Assembly (NCBI GenBank): GCA_024449915.1
Contig: JAMZAV010001847.1
Span: forward strand, 1-64,000
Length of the DNA stretch: 64,000 nt
From: Sweltsa coloradensis
Lineage: Eukaryota; Arthropoda; Insecta; Plecoptera; Chloroperlidae
Direction of reading: 5' to 3'
Part shown: in pieces, positions 49,701 through 63,244 of the stretch
Layout: the number at the start of each line of letters is the position of its first letter
Position numbering within the stretch: the first letter of the stretch is position 1
The notes under the pieces: generated by a model
What the model saw: the letters and a program-made list of their open reading frames with translations, nothing else
Database searches by the model: none
Told to the model about the DNA's origin: nothing
Program-made: the position numbers and the translations under genes

Positions 49701-52700
49701 CCATCAATGAAGCCATCTTCGGAATCACTATTTCGTACATTTAAATGTAGGGCCTACATTCCTAGTTTTATAGGCCAAGCTAAATAATCTGCAAAAAAAT
49801 ATTTAAAAAAAATAACACTCCAGGGGTATTAACTGGATATTTAAAACTCACTCCTGAAAAGGTTAAAAGTGTGAAAGTTATTTTTGATATTTTCTTATAT
49901 TGCCCTCCTCTGTGCCATAAATAGTACTGTAGGCCTAGATGAAAAGCATAGATATTAAATTAATACATTTTGTAAACAATGTCATTAATGGTAGCTTTTT
50001 AGAAATCAACTCATCATATTTACTTTCCTGGGGGATGAGACTCCACGCAACTCAACTTCCGCGTGGTTTTGAATGTTTCGACAAATCTCATTCCGTCCAT
50101 AAAGAAACGATTCCGACATTTGGTAGACTCCAGTTTTGTTTCCGATTGTCGAAATCAGTCCGTGACTTGCGTCTGTGGCAAAGATTTTACCATTGTTGAG
50201 CCAATCGGAAGCTTCGTTACCGCCATGCGTATGTAAGAAGAAACTAGCCATCCGCATATTTATAAGACAGTGAGTTTTTGTGCAGCCGTGTTTTGTCTTT
50301 CTATCTTGTGAACGCGAACAATGTCAAATTTAAAGTATAATTGTTAGTTACTACTATATTTATAACTAAATATTAATTAATTAAAATTAAATATTGTTCA
50401 ACAATAAACAACTAATAATGTATCAAAGAAGTGTACTGTGGACCAATAAATAACTAAATATTCCGGTATTTAAGCAAAATATGATGCCATGTTATCGAAA
50501 TAAAAATGGAGGATTTTGTTGTTTACGAATTTTTGATTTTTTCGGAAGTGTTTTCGACGACCAAATAGCAGACGGAATCGAAAGATTTGTCGAGTCTACC
50601 GATTGTCAAGAATACAGCACAGAAATCAACCAAACCACGTGGATTTAGCTTCAAGTCTTACCCCCTTGGCATTTACAGCACAAAATTATAATTTCATTTT
50701 TATACATCTCTACCTAATTCAATATAGCCTAATACATGAAGCAATTCTCAAAGAAAAAATATTTACTGGTATTAGTGTGCAAACAAAAACATCAATAGTG
50801 ATGAATTTTGAACAACATTTACAACTCCAATTTTTGGCCACACATTCGTTTTGTAACTCCTGGAACAAAGTTTTATTTATGGATTTGAAAAGAATGGAGA
50901 GGCTGGGAAAGAATATTGGAAAGTTTGCCTGCAAGAAAACAAAAATAGTGTTATTAATTTTTACAATAAATAATAATTTAAAAAAAAATTGTATGTAGAG
51001 TCTACCCACTCAGTTATTTAACTGATTTTCAGTGGGGGACAGTAAATCAAAGCGATCAAGCCAACCCTGTAGGCCCCGACGCAATCGACGAGCATATGCC
51101 CTTTTGGCAACAGATATTTGTTTATTAAATTATTACTACTATAATAATAATAAATAAATTGAGATCATATTTTATGTTGTCAATTAGTCAATTGCATTTT
51201 TTTGCGTGATATGATAATAAAATTTATGCTAGGGCCTAATAAGTCTTGGTAAATTGTTTAACATTTTGATTTGGTTTGCTTTGAATTTTATTAAATTGCC
51301 GTAAGCTGTTTTCCAAATCGCTGCTATTTATCAATCATCATTCGTCATAAGTAGCTGAGAAAGCATCTTCATTGACTTGAATACCACAGTGCTTTGTTTA
51401 TATTCCAGTTATTCTGACGCTTGAGGATGAAATGAGTTACTGGTCTCACAAAGCTAACTCAGCTCTTCAGAAACACGAACGTGATGAAGCGAGATCTTTC
51501 TGGCAAATTCTTGAACCCTTATCAAAAGAACTAAGGTTGGTACAAGACAAAACAGATTTGATTTGACTATACTAGTATTTATGAGAATACAATTAGCTAT
51601 TTTGCACACGGTAAAAAAGATAAAGACAATGGTCGGATGAGGCAGATGAATTAATTTGCATATTTTTGTCTCTTAAGTTCTTCAATTGAAACTGAGCAGG
51701 TTCAAAATAATGCCTATACTTTTTTTTTGCAGTGTCTTATCTTTCTTTGTTTTTCTAGAGATCTGGATTCGGTCTCCTTGCTAGATGTTGATGATGTATT
51801 AGAAACGGCTCAAAATACTTTAGATGACCTTTGGAAATTAGACGATGCTACATTTCCGGAAAGTCGTATGGAGCACCTTATGCACATGCTCGGTATGTAT
51901 AACTAACCACGGCGATAACTTTTATTTGTACTGTTTTTATTTACATATTAGGGTTTTGTGATTGTGGTTTATCTATAGTCATGTTGAAGGCTAAGCTTGT
52001 TTTTAAGCTTGCTGTTTACATGATAAAAATAAAAGTTGCTAGAAAGTTTAAAGTCATACAACTGCAATTTTCATGAGTTATATTCTGTCATAAACTTAAA
52101 AAACTGTAATTAGTCTTAAGTTTGCAGATTTTAGTCCTTTAAAATGTCATAAAAATCACATTTAGCTTTTTGCAAGGTAGAGAGAGATTTAAAACTTGTT
52201 TTCTGTTTTGGTATATGCATTTTCTTGGTTATAGTACAGTACCAGGTAGGTTAAGAAAAATGTTTCAGATGTGGATCTCTACCAATATTCCTAATGTATG
52301 TTCATTGAAATGAATCATTCTTTGGGGCTATTTGTAAAACATGGTTATTACATAATTTATCTCACTTGATAGGAAACGCATTGACAAGATACGTTCAACA
52401 TAAACTGAAAGATCTTAGCTTGTGGGATGATCCGTACATGCGAGTGGAGGAGGTACTGACGCAGAGCATAAGCAGCTGCGCCAAGTGGCTCCAAACGTGT
52501 ATCCGTCTGACGTCCCTGTTCTGGTCAAACTACACGCCGCATCGCTGGAAGGGGAATCAGTTCGCCTCGCCGTACGTCACGCAATTCACTGAACGATTGA
52601 AGGAGGTGCTGCACCTGCGGGCTCTTCATCATCAGTTGACGAGGCTACTGTCAGCCAAGGAACAGGAGGAGTTGCAAACCGGAGATACTTTCAAACCATT

Positions 52701-55700
52701 TTTGGGATTAAATCCTGTACTGTATAACACGTTCACAGAGCCTCTGTGGAGAACAGCTGTAAAACAGTTTGAAAAGTCACTGGTGCCAACAGAGGAGCGA
52801 GTTGCAGCGAAATTGAAGCAGCAGTTGCGGTCGGTGAATCCTAATATTCTGAAGGTATTTTATGACACAATCTCCTAACACGCAGTATGTTTCTCAATTT
52901 TTCATTATTAGAAAACGCTCCTGTAATCTAGATGTGTTTGTTAATTTGTAATACAACCCAGAAATTTTAAAAATTACCCCAGTTGGGAAGATGCTATTAT
53001 TACATATTTTTCACTTTGATGTTTTTATCCGTACTTAAATATGTACTGTAACAGGTATAGCTTTTCAATTAATACACTCTCCTCTCCAAATTTAATATGT
53101 TAGCAGTACTTGCAAATAGCTTTTAGTGTAGGAGATGCTACAAAGCGTTATTTACTCAAATATCTAACTATGTATTACTTATTTGTTAAGCCTACTTACG
53201 TATTTTTGGATCCAACTGAGCAATGTGAGAATAAAACATTGCTTGAATTTAAATTTCTAACCACTCTAGGTTTTCTTTGTTTACAGTTATTACAAGAATT
53301 CAAACGCTACATAGACTTGATTCAGCGTCCGAACGTCCGTAGCACGCTCACTGCAGAGAGAGAGAATCTTCTTGGGCAGCTGCGAGAATATATCCATCGC
53401 ATAAACTCGGACTTCTCGTCGGGACAAGCCCACGGTTTTACAAAACTGGTCGACATGCCTCAAGTTGTCACTAATATTCACTGGGGCCGCCAAATGGAAT
53501 CTAAGGTAGGTTACGGTAGCTTCTTACATAGGCATATAAAGTGTGCAATATTAACGTAACCAAGTTGAGTAAATTTAAAAGTAATTCTAAATTGTAGTAA
53601 ATAATAACAATTACACCTACGGGAGTGTCTCCCGATTAACCAAATCGAGAAATAAACTGAGAATGTTGTATACTAACTTAAAATAGTACGTACCTAAGTC
53701 TCTCTTTAATTCAAATTTCGAGTGCTAGCAAGCACTGATAAGCTGTAGCCCGAGAAAATTCATGTAATACAATCATATTATATTGTAGCTTATTGATAGT
53801 GCTTTTGTTCAATTTATATTTTGTTGTGGTTTTATACAACTAAACATAGGTATTAGGCACCTATATGGTCTAGAAATGGTATTACAAGGTAAAACAGTTT
53901 TGCAGTCCTGTTGAATTTTAAATTTTAATGCATTCTTGTTATTTAGGTTTTGGATATTGATAAAACAAGCTCAAAGATTCTGAGTGACTTGAATGGTTAC
54001 GAGGACCTCCAAACATCTGTGGCAGAGCTGCTAAAAGAGCTCAAAGGATATCACACCGAACAGTTTGACAGTTGGACTAGAGATATCGGTGCAGCAGTAA
54101 ATAGCAACAAACTTAGGTAGGTACCTTACGTTTATTATTATTTTTATTTTATTTAATTTCAATTTTGTTTCAATGTAGCATATTAAAAAAATAAAAAATA
54201 AAAATATATCTAGCCCCAAACCAAAATTGTATCATCCAGTTGACGTTAAAGGCCAACCTTTTATGTAGAGAAGGGACAATTTTGAAAATGTACTCTTACA
54301 GCATGTTCTTTTTTGATTAATGACTAATGAATGAGTTTTCTGATTGATGCATGTTATATATATTCTCAATCGTATATGCTAGAAAATTGTGTTGTGTTTA
54401 ATTTAAATTCTCGCCGAAATTATGACGTGTTGTGAATGATGTAGGCCTAGGCCTAGTTGGCTTAAAAGTTCAATTAATTAGTATTACAATTTTTCTAGCT
54501 TGCGTACAAATGAACCGGTAGTAAAGTTTGAACAAGGCAAACTAATGTACGTCAATTACAATTTACGCCTGGTAGGGCTAATACGAGAAGTCCGCCAGCT
54601 TGCGGTGTTGGGATACAAAATACCGAACAAGATACAAGAGGTTGCAGACTGCGCCAAGAAGTTTATGAAGCAAGCGAAAGCCCTGGAACAAGTTGCCAAC
54701 TTCCACAACACGATTGGCGACCGTATGATCCCGTCGCAGCGACCGATGATGCTGCAAGCGGCGCTGGAACTAGCTCAGCTTGTGGAGGAACAGAACGGAG
54801 TCACGTGGAGCGACACCAGGTCCGTGGATCGATACATCTCGAAGCTGCAGACCGCAGTGGAGCGCTTGTCAAGAGAGAATAACAAGCTGGCCTTGTACCA
54901 TAACCAAGTTCGAGACAAGGTATTTTTTCCCTGATGAAACTATTTTACCCTCCTAACAAGCAGGAAGTTTTTTTAAAAATTTATTTATTTATTTAACGTC
55001 TATCCTATTCAGTTAAAAAACTGATTTACAAAGGAGAACAACAAGGACACTTATATTCTATGAGTCTATGACTAGTCTCTGTGGCAATCATTGGGTGGGA
55101 TATGGCAAACATTTTTACAACCTCCATTTATTTTGCCCTTAATTATTGTGTTCTATAGTTAGAACAGTTAGCATCTACAGTTTGATCTAAACTAAATCTT
55201 GCAATTTTAAGATTTTAACTATGATCTTTTTATGAGACATAAAAATGGTAACAGTTATGAATTAGATTGCCAAAATGTGGTGCCAAGACACAATATTTGA
55301 TAGAAACAATCTACCTAGTACAACAGTGTGTTACAACCTTTTATAAATGGCAACGACGTTATGGAAAATACATAGTTTAATTTGTAAATGTAAATTCTTC
55401 AAAGATTATTATAATTTCTCTTATTTTTTATATACCTCTACCGGTGTATTTGGAATGTAAATGCTTACTCTTGATTGGTTTTGATGGGGATGAAAGAACT
55501 TTATACTTATATACAGTAAGATCTCTCTTATCCGATCTCCTCTTATCCGATGTTCCGTGTTAACCGAGCCGCCCAAAAAAAAAAAAAAAAAATTAAAAAA
55601 ATTAAAGTTTTAAATACGTAAATAAAACATAAAAATAATTACAGACGCCGCGCCGCACTTTTTTAAATGTACTCGCATACATTTGTAGGCATGCCTTACG

Positions 55701-58700
55701 AGTAGGGATGACATCGGGTACCCGGTTCCAGAAATTACCCGGAGACGATTTTAAGATCCGGGTATATTTCGCGGCCGTTTTTAGGCTAATTCACCAGTTT
55801 AAATTACGCGCTACGTGGTTGCGGTCTTTCCCGCGGAGCGTGCCCGCTGTCTAAAGAGTAACTGGAGTTGACGACAGAGCGCGTTGTAAGCTATCACGTG
55901 CTTCCGTCCGTCTCGGCGAGTCGCGCCCATGCCACGAGTGAGTGCAAGAGAGAAAGATGCGGCAATAAATCTTGGGACACTGCCGTCTGCGCAGTACGAG
56001 ATGCCCGTACGATCCAACCAACTCACACTCACAGCTGACTGACAAAGATGGTTGGGTGAAGAAGAAGAATTCGCAATGCAATCATCTTTCAACCGATTCA
56101 CGAAATTCGTTATCACGACGCATAGGATTGTTATTCCTGGGCTTATGTTCTTTCTTTCCCAGGCTTATCTTGCGACGAGAGCTTCAGCGCGGGATATAGT
56201 AGTGAGAGGTTTTCCCACATGAGAAAGAGAGCTAGGCCTAGCCTAGGCCTATGTTTGCATTGTAGGCCTAGCCTAGGCCTACTGCGTCGAGTTTAGGCCT
56301 AGACATACGTTTTTATTACGACATGTAGGCCTAATTGTTTACGTGTGTTTGTGAGCTTGATTTACAAGCTATTAAATCATTTAGTATACCCTCCACGAAG
56401 TGTATCGTGTGTATTTTATGTTCCTTTATCCATTACATGTGTCATATATCATTTTACCACATCAGGCTATGCTACGAGAGCAAATAAACAAATGAAACGC
56501 GCCATCCGAGTTTTTCGCAAATCCGAGGTGCCCCCGGTCTCATCCAACTCGGATAAGAGAGATCTTACTGTAGTATACTATAGTTCTAAACTACTATCTC
56601 CATTTTCTCACAATTTTTATTTGCTTTGAGTATTGTTAGATGAATGTCTCAGCCTTGTGTCCTGGAATTACCAAAGGTCACTTGTACTTTCAATTGGGGC
56701 TTTTAATGTAGCTAAATGCTAATATGAAAGGAAAACTTCTTTGCTATAAGTTCGTACCTCAAAGGAATGATTTGTAGGAATTTGTAATGAATTTTACCAT
56801 TAACTATTTTCTTATTTGAATTCGTGATTGTTCCTACTGTACTGTATATAATATTAATGTTATGTTTGAAGGTGATCTTGCTGATGAACACGGATCTCCT
56901 CCGACATGAGCAGAAGTGGAAGGAGATTCTGAAAGACATACGAGACATGATGAGCTCGTTGGAGGATCAGAACTTCACAAACTTGAAGTCGTGGCGAGCG
57001 CATTGGGACCGGCAGCTGTACAAGGCGCTGGAACTCCAGTATCAGATCGGCCTTGGTGCGCTGAACAAACACCTTCCCGAGATTAAGGTCGAGCTAGTTT
57101 ACAGGTGAGATCTTACTCTTTGATTTCACAATCCATTGGTTACTGTATGAAGTAACCAGTAATTAATAACACTTTCTTTCTAAAATCTAAATGTTTACTT
57201 TTTACTTCAAAGCTCAGTTTTATCATGTTACAAGCAATCACACTCACTGTCATCTTCTCTTACTGGGATATCCACTTTGACCATCTTTTGGATCCACAAA
57301 GGCCAGCTCTTAATTTTATTGGGGTTTGACCAGTTAATAGGGAGTAGGTACATGTAGTTAAGTAGCTAAGACTTGATTTACAGACTTTACTAGGAAATAT
57401 GGTTTAAGATTTGACATTTTGAACTAAGAATTTATATTTACACTTTTTTGTATTTAACTGATTTAGCAGTATCATTTACAGCTACGGGAGTGTTTCCCGA
57501 CTAAACAAATCGAGAAATAGTAGTTAAAGGTTTAGTAGAAGAAATATTTAGAAAATTGCATTACTTGCAAAATGTGTGAACATTTCAAATCTCTGTTAGA
57601 ATGTTTTCATATTTTGTTTAGGTTTCTAATTGAACTTATTTCTTTACTAATTAATGCTTCAAATTTAAAAAATAAGATAATTTCATAGACTATTTACACC
57701 CATTAAATATTGTGCATTTTACATAATGATTTTAGACAGCAAGAGCTACAGTTTCAACCCCCCATAGAAGAGATCCGACTGAAATACTACGGCCAGCTGA
57801 AGCGTTTCCTCGGTATCCCCAACAACTTCCAAGGAGTGTCCGAGAGTAGCGAGGGAGAGCTGATATTCCCCCTGATGATAGCGCGCAACGAGCACCTCTT
57901 CAAGAACGTGTACTTGAAGGGTGAGGAGCTCCTCCTGCGTCTGGATGCGCTCACTGAACGCTGGTCCCACTGGGTCTCGCTCGGCTCTGTCAACCTAGAC
58001 CAGCTGGCTCAGGAACACCTGCAGACGGCGGAGGACTGGGAACTGAACTTCAGAGCTTCGAAAGCATTGGGCCAAGATATCGCCAAGCTGCCCTGGTGAG
58101 CAATTATGGATTATTATGAGCTAGCTATACGTAGAATTACCCATTTTTAGTCTTTTAGGAATTTGATGCTAAATTGGGAAACATTTTTACTATTTTTGTT
58201 TATTGCTACAAGATGCTAATTTTACTAAAAATAATATATTGGTGTGAAATAGGACCATCAAAAAGTGATGGTGGACATAAATATGTACGATAAATAGAGA
58301 CATAAATATGTACAAAACAAAAAGGAAGGCCATTTTCCTTTCTGTTTTTAGTGAACCAGACCTCGTGTCGAAACGTCTTTTGTTTTTTCTGTTTTTTTTA
58401 CATTTTATGTCTCTATTTATCAAGAAATTCAGCAGCCACCAAGCTGTCAATATACTCCAGCCATTTGGCATTCTATCAACATTTAAAAAATTACTAAAAA
58501 AAAAACTATTAAAAACTACACTCATTACTTTTTTTTTTCTCCTTTGCCAAAAGCTTGATTCTTCAATCATTTTTCTTCATAGCTATCCTAAATGATAGCC
58601 AGTGGCGTTCGTGAAAGTCGTCTTTGCTCTGGGGCCTCCTGCCACCAGTCCAGGGGGTACGTGGTCCTGACTTGTAGGTCATTGTAGTGGACCGGACGTG

Positions 58701-61700
58701 CCACTTCTTCACCCACAACGTGCCAAATTCTTGCATGAAAACAATGAGCACTGTTTGATCATTTGGCGCGGTGTCCCGGGGTAAGCTCTCCGGGCCGTAG
58801 GGAAACTCAATAAACCTCATATCAAATCCGAAGATACAATTTTGATTTCAAAATTGGCCGCCACATACAATTTTGTACTTTCAATCTCTTTAGTTTCTCC
58901 AGCAATACTTATTATATATGTGATTAAAAACTAAAAACTATCATTCAAAAGTCGCAAATCACACAATTACTAAAAATAATGTTTTTCCATATCTACTAAG
59001 AACTCATTTGGCATGGTATTCTAATGTTATATGCGGCTCTATTGAATTGAAACTTACCATTACCATTAGAAGTGCAAGGAACACTCCACATTTAAGGTTT
59101 TGGTTGAAAGGAAAAAATAGATGCAAAATGCTAAATTAATAAAAAAATGCTAGGCCTCCTAAATATTCTAAATTAAAATGCAAAAAAAAACGTATCTCTA
59201 GCTCTGATAATGTTTTTTTGGTCTAATTCCGTGTACAGTATTACACTATTACATGGTGTCTACTTGCCTGGAATATCTGGAAAAGTGAGTGAATTAAATA
59301 AATCTAGTAACATCAGAAACTAAGGATGCAAAGTACATGTGTTGTTTGTTTACAGCACTGAAGAGAAGCTGGAATGCTTCTCTGTGAGTTTCTTGCCAGT
59401 GCGCGCAGAGATAGAAGTGCACAACCGACGCTACTGGGACATCCTCACGAGCTCCCTTCAGTCGTCCATCTTGAACGATTTATCAGAGGTTAACAAGTTC
59501 ATCGCCGAGTCAACGGACGCTCTCAACCTTCAGCCTGCGTCGGTGGACGAGATCGGAGAAGCCAACATCAGGCATTCACGCATTGTCAACCTCCGACCCA
59601 AGGTACTTGTCTTGAATTTGTCGTAATGTTTCTAACTAGCTTGCGAGTAGGTTACACAATGATTTGGAATTGATCTATTGGCTTGGCTTACATATAGTCT
59701 AAAAATTAGATGCACTAACAGCAGATATGCAACATTCTCTTTGTAACAAGTGAGTTTTATTTAGGTGGGGAGGATTTTTATTACAAAAATATTGCTTGTG
59801 GGAGGGGCATCGAGGGCCAGCGTTGAGATGGCACGCAATTCAAATTGATGCAAATGTGAGAAAAGCGAGTTTAATGACGATATATTGTGATATGATTACA
59901 AAGTGACCATATCGTCGCGATATTTTTGGGCACAATATTATCGCATTAAATCGCAATATTATTCTCATTTCAGCGCGATTATCGATATGAATTTTCATAT
60001 TGTTTGACATACCTAATTTAAAGTATGTGAGCTCTTACTCAATTTGTCTAAAGTTAAATAAATGTTGGCCTTCCCATGCCAAATAATTATCATGGGCTCT
60101 ATTGTTGTTAATATGCAAGAACTTACTACTAGTTATTTTCTTTCAAGATGGAGAAGATATTCGAAGAAGCCGGTCGAAAGAACGACACCCTGGCTACTTG
60201 GACCAAGGACCGGATGGACCAGGTCGGACAGATGTCGTCAACGTGGGAGAACTTCCAGACGCTGCTCGACAATCATCAGTACCTGATCAGTCGTCAGGTG
60301 GAGGGGATCAAGAACAACCTGGTGATGCAGGTGGACAATCTGAGCGGGGAGATAGAGAAGTTCCATCTACGTTGGGAGCAGATGAAGCCTCGCGAGACAA
60401 GCCTGCAAGACGGAGGGCCGGGGCTGCTCAAGAAGAGTTTGACCGTGTTGCAGGAGAAGAAACAGGAGTGGCAACAGCTCACTGAAACCAAAGAAAAACT
60501 AATGTAAGATAATACAAAAATAACAGCTTGTGTGTGTGAAATAACACATATGTTTTTACTCATTCATCAATCATCCTAAATAGTAATATCTACCTTTAGG
60601 GATTTAGGGGTGACATTAGTTAGAAAATTGTAAACTGGTTAACCGAATCCATGCAATAAAATAACGACCAGTTGACAATGCTATAAAATAAGATTTGATG
60701 AGAAGTTCTTCACGGCTGTCCGCCTGACGTTGTACGTGTAATAGGGTGTAGTCTGTAGAATTATGTTACTTGATCGGTTGATGATTTTTTATTCTAGGAG
60801 AGATTTTGTGCACTTTGGAATGGAAGCCCCCGAGTTCGATCAGTGTGCTGAAATTGAAACTGACTTGAAAAAGCATGAAGCAATGTGGTCGCTCTTTGAA
60901 GAATTTAATAGCGGTTTGTATACTTTTATTATTTCTTTTCAGTAGCAAAAATTGGAATAGAAAATGTATACTTGGCCAAAATAATTAATAGTTAATATTT
61001 AATATAGGTACGTAGTAGGTATTTATATTTTTAATTTTTGTGCAACCCAACTCTATCTTGATTTATGTTACGCTTCAGGTCTGGAGAACATGGCTAAGGA
61101 AGAGTGGATTATATTTCGAAGCAAGAGTTATAAATTTGAAGAATTTCTCCAAATGTGGCAAGATAAACTGAAGGCTGGCGATGAAACCACTTCGCTGACT
61201 GTGCGATTGCTGCAAGAAGTTGAGAGATACAAGGTGTGTAGAATAACTACGTATTTATCTTATCTGAATAGATGATAGCCTTGAATTTAAGATGGCCCCG
61301 TACTTTCAAGATGCTTGTATTGATAAAATAACATTGTAACTATGCAGATATTAGACAGACCCTCATTATTTTACTTTGTCAATGGGGAATGCGATTTAGA
61401 TAGGGAAGATCCACAATAGATCCTCTATTCATACTTAGACGGGCCATGGAAAAGAGTTGGGAGCTTGAAAAAAAATGAGTACCTATGGTCTTCTTAGACT
61501 GTAGACATAGTAAAAGCGTATGATAGTGTGCATAGGCAAGTGGTATGGGAGAGTCTGGAAAGAAAAGCAGTGGATAATGGACTGATAAATAGAGTTAAAA
61601 GTATGAATGAAGTATGTGAAAGCTGTGTGAAAACACAATTTGGATTGTCAGGGTGGTTCCAAATAACAAAAGGGCTATAGCAGGGAAGTGTGTTGTCACC

Positions 61701-62282
61701 ACTGTTATTCATAATCATGATGGATGACATCCACAACAAGGTAAATATGGAGGTAATGCTGTTGGCCGATGACTTGGTTGGTGGCATGGTCTGAGTATGA
61801 GGAGGTACTCAAAAGATATACAGACTTGTGGAATAGTAACATAGAAGAAGCAGGTATGAAAATAAGCGTGGTAAAGAATAAGGTTGTAACTATGCCAGGA
61901 GAAGGGGACACAAGGAATTATCAAGTACAGATAAACATTGGAGGAGAAACGCTGAAAGTGGTGGATAGTTTTAGCTTCTAGGAAGTGAAGTAATGGCAAG
62001 TGGAAAGATTAAAAAGGAGATTAACATCAGAATCCTTCATCCTATTGTCTGAAAGAGTAGGCCTGTGTGTCATGAAATCACTGCATGTTCTCGGTTATGT
62101 TTGTCGTCTCCCAGGTGATCGTCCCCTGCTTGAAGTACATCCGGGGTGACATGTTCAGCGAGAAGCACTGGCTCGAGATGTTCGCTCTCCTCCGCGTGCC
62201 CAGCATGCCAGTGGAGGCGCTCACCTTTGCGGACTTTTTGGCAGTCAAAGAAACCATCGCTGCCAAACAACAGGAACTTCAG
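46793..62282 (+). CDS. DYNC2H1: Cytoplasmic dynein-2 heavy chain, N-terminal tail (partial)
   Basis: Exons: 46793-46844, 47417-47568, 48725-49031, 51409-51535, 51759-51892, 52373-52854, 53287-53505, 53947-54116, 54499-54919, 56872-57104, 57736-58095, 59356-59602, 60148-60503, 60798-60913, 61079-61233, 62115-62282. They join without a stop for 1233 codons. The product is the motor for retrograde intraflagellar transport in cilia. Sequence follows vertebrate DYNC2H1 throughout: NNFLDDGS, VLVFFKISPDVIT, VFAPVILTD, GLNPVLYNTFTEPLW, LIREVRQLAVLGYKIP, SQRPMMLQAALELAQ, HWDRQLYKALELQYQ, KRFLGIPNNFQGV, EEWIIFRSKSYKFEEFL. Only the tail (assembly with intermediate chains) is here; the linker and AAA+ ring lie past the window. 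The exon 10 acceptor (tttgaag) is weak. A 3-codon upstream ORF lies at 46767-46778. Confidence 0.95.
47687..48355. repeat. Cluster of 'gtgtag' repeats between inverted ends
   Basis: Short 'TTTGGTTT' at about 47687 and 'AAACCAAA' at about 48346 bracket DNA rich in 'aagtgtag', 'gtgtagtgtaa' and their complements ('ctacactacacg', 'ctacactata'). It is probably a MITE or palindromic satellite in DYNC2H1 intron 2. Confidence 0.45.
50990..51090 (-). mobile_element. SINE 3' tail, reverse orientation
   Basis: The sequence from 'agtctacccactcagttatt' to 'ccctgtaggccccgacgcaa' and 'tcgacgag' is the complement of the SINE tail region, in DYNC2H1 intron 3. Confidence 0.7.
53614..53770. repeat. LINE-tail-like remnant with paired hairpins
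   Basis: CGGGAG-tgt-CTCCCG followed by CGATT-aacca-AATCG forms two small stem-loops. The same motif recurs at 57481-57522. Later, 'gtgctagcaagcact' and 'tagcccgagaaa' match the LINE 3' flank at 41800. It lies in DYNC2H1 intron 7. Confidence 0.5.
55514..56570. mobile_element. Tigger/pogo-like MITE, TA target duplication
   Basis: The left end CAGTAAGATCTCTCTTATCC and the right end GGATAAGAGAGATCTTACTG are exact inverted repeats. They are preceded and followed by TA. The interior holds a second terminus-like motif, 'tagggatgacatcgggtacc' at 55703, so a hAT-like piece is nested inside. No transposase frame is visible. It lies in DYNC2H1 intron 9. Confidence 0.8.
57481..57522. repeat. Second copy of the paired-hairpin motif
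   Basis: 'gctacgggagtgtttcccga' and 'caaatcgagaaata' match 53614-53654. The first stem is kept by a G-T pair. It lies in DYNC2H1 intron 10. Confidence 0.55.
58563..58820 (-). other. Unrecognised antisense open frame in a dynein intron
   Basis: An 85-codon minus-strand frame (RFIEFPYGPESLPRDTAPND..., ending near WTGGRRPQSKDDFHERHW) is higher in GC than the surrounding intron. Both ends look repeat-like ('gccagtggcgttcgtgaaag'). I do not recognise a domain. It may be a fragment of a repeat-encoded protein rather than a gene. Confidence 0.25.
61494..62050 (+). mobile_element. LINE reverse-transcriptase fragment with stops
   Basis: The plus-strand translation gives VDIVKAYDSVHRQVVWESLE, then a stop just before QGSVLSPLLFIIMMDDI, and LLADDLV (the catalytic (F/L)ADD box). 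In-frame stops and shifts are present (tag at about 61678, tga at about 61794). A later frame reads EAGMKISVVKNKVV (the usual 'Kte.m' region). It is a dead RTE-like or related LINE in DYNC2H1 intron 15. Confidence 0.75.
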
Positions 62283-62633
62283 GTGAAATTTAACTTTTGT
62301 TATCCAGGGTAAAAGTATCGTAACAAGGTGCATAATTTGTGTGCCCCTTTTTGAGAATGTAAATAAATAATTTGATATTTTTTGAAACAACAAACTTTGC
62401 AAAAGTTGTCAAGAGTATTATTCCGCGCTTCCGATAGGGTATTGTCATGGATATGAGTTATTGTTAGCTATTAGCAGCTAGTCATAAGTCTTAACCGACC
62501 TTGCAATATCTCTTGATTGAGGTTGTGTATATATTGCTTGATGAATTCAAATGATCTTCATACTCTGTAGTGTAGCCTACACCCTCGTTAATTCACACTC
62601 GGTTAATTCAAATTTGTGTTTATTTCAGGGATC

Positions 62634-62775
62634 CAGCTCAGCTCGGCTCAGCTCAGCTCATTTGCCTAAAGCTCACATATTTTAGTGAGCTGGCTCACTT
62701 GTTCCAGCTCAGCTCAGTTCATTTTCAGCTCAGCTCAGCTCAGCCCGATAGCTCGGCCCAATAGCTCAGCTTGTC
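62634..62775. repeat. (AGCTC)n-rich low-complexity array
   Basis: About 20 interspersed AGCTC/GCTCA units with variant spacers. It lies downstream of the last intact dynein exon. Confidence 0.8.
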
Positions 62776-63244
62776 AGCGAACAGAACAAGAAAAGTGCAA
62801 GATAGATGATGTTTGTTTTATTAAAACTGACATAGCTTGGTCAATGCACAAAGAAAGATACTAGTCCATGCATGGTTGATGTGCGCGGGCGCTCGCTTGT
62901 CATATGCATGTCGGCCGGGTCGTGTCGTGTGCGAGTGGGAGGAAGGGAGGGGGAGGGGTAGGGGAAGAACATTGCATGTGCAAGTGAAGGGAGAGAACAT
63001 GATCAGTAAAAAATTTTGGCTTTTTAATTGAATTTCTTATAAAGCAAAATTTTGAATTCATTCCCCATTAAATTTACAAAAAAACCCCCCACTTTTGGGG
63101 TTTTGTTGGAAAGAAGAAAAAAAATGCTAAAAAATGCAAAATTTTGGGAAAAATTTTGCAAAATATTCTCAGAAATAAAGGTTATTTTTTCATAGCTCTA
63201 TAATGGGGTTTTCTGTAAAAATTATTTTATTATGGGTTATGTTT

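Noticed and set aside
50603..50998. 131-codon plus-strand frame in DYNC2H1 intron 3
   Set aside because: Lysine/asparagine-rich AT-driven translation, no domain, and it ends against a SINE tail.
62283..63240. Search for the next dynein exon after exon 16
   Set aside because: No segment resembled the expected following tail sequence; the next true exon probably lies beyond 64000.
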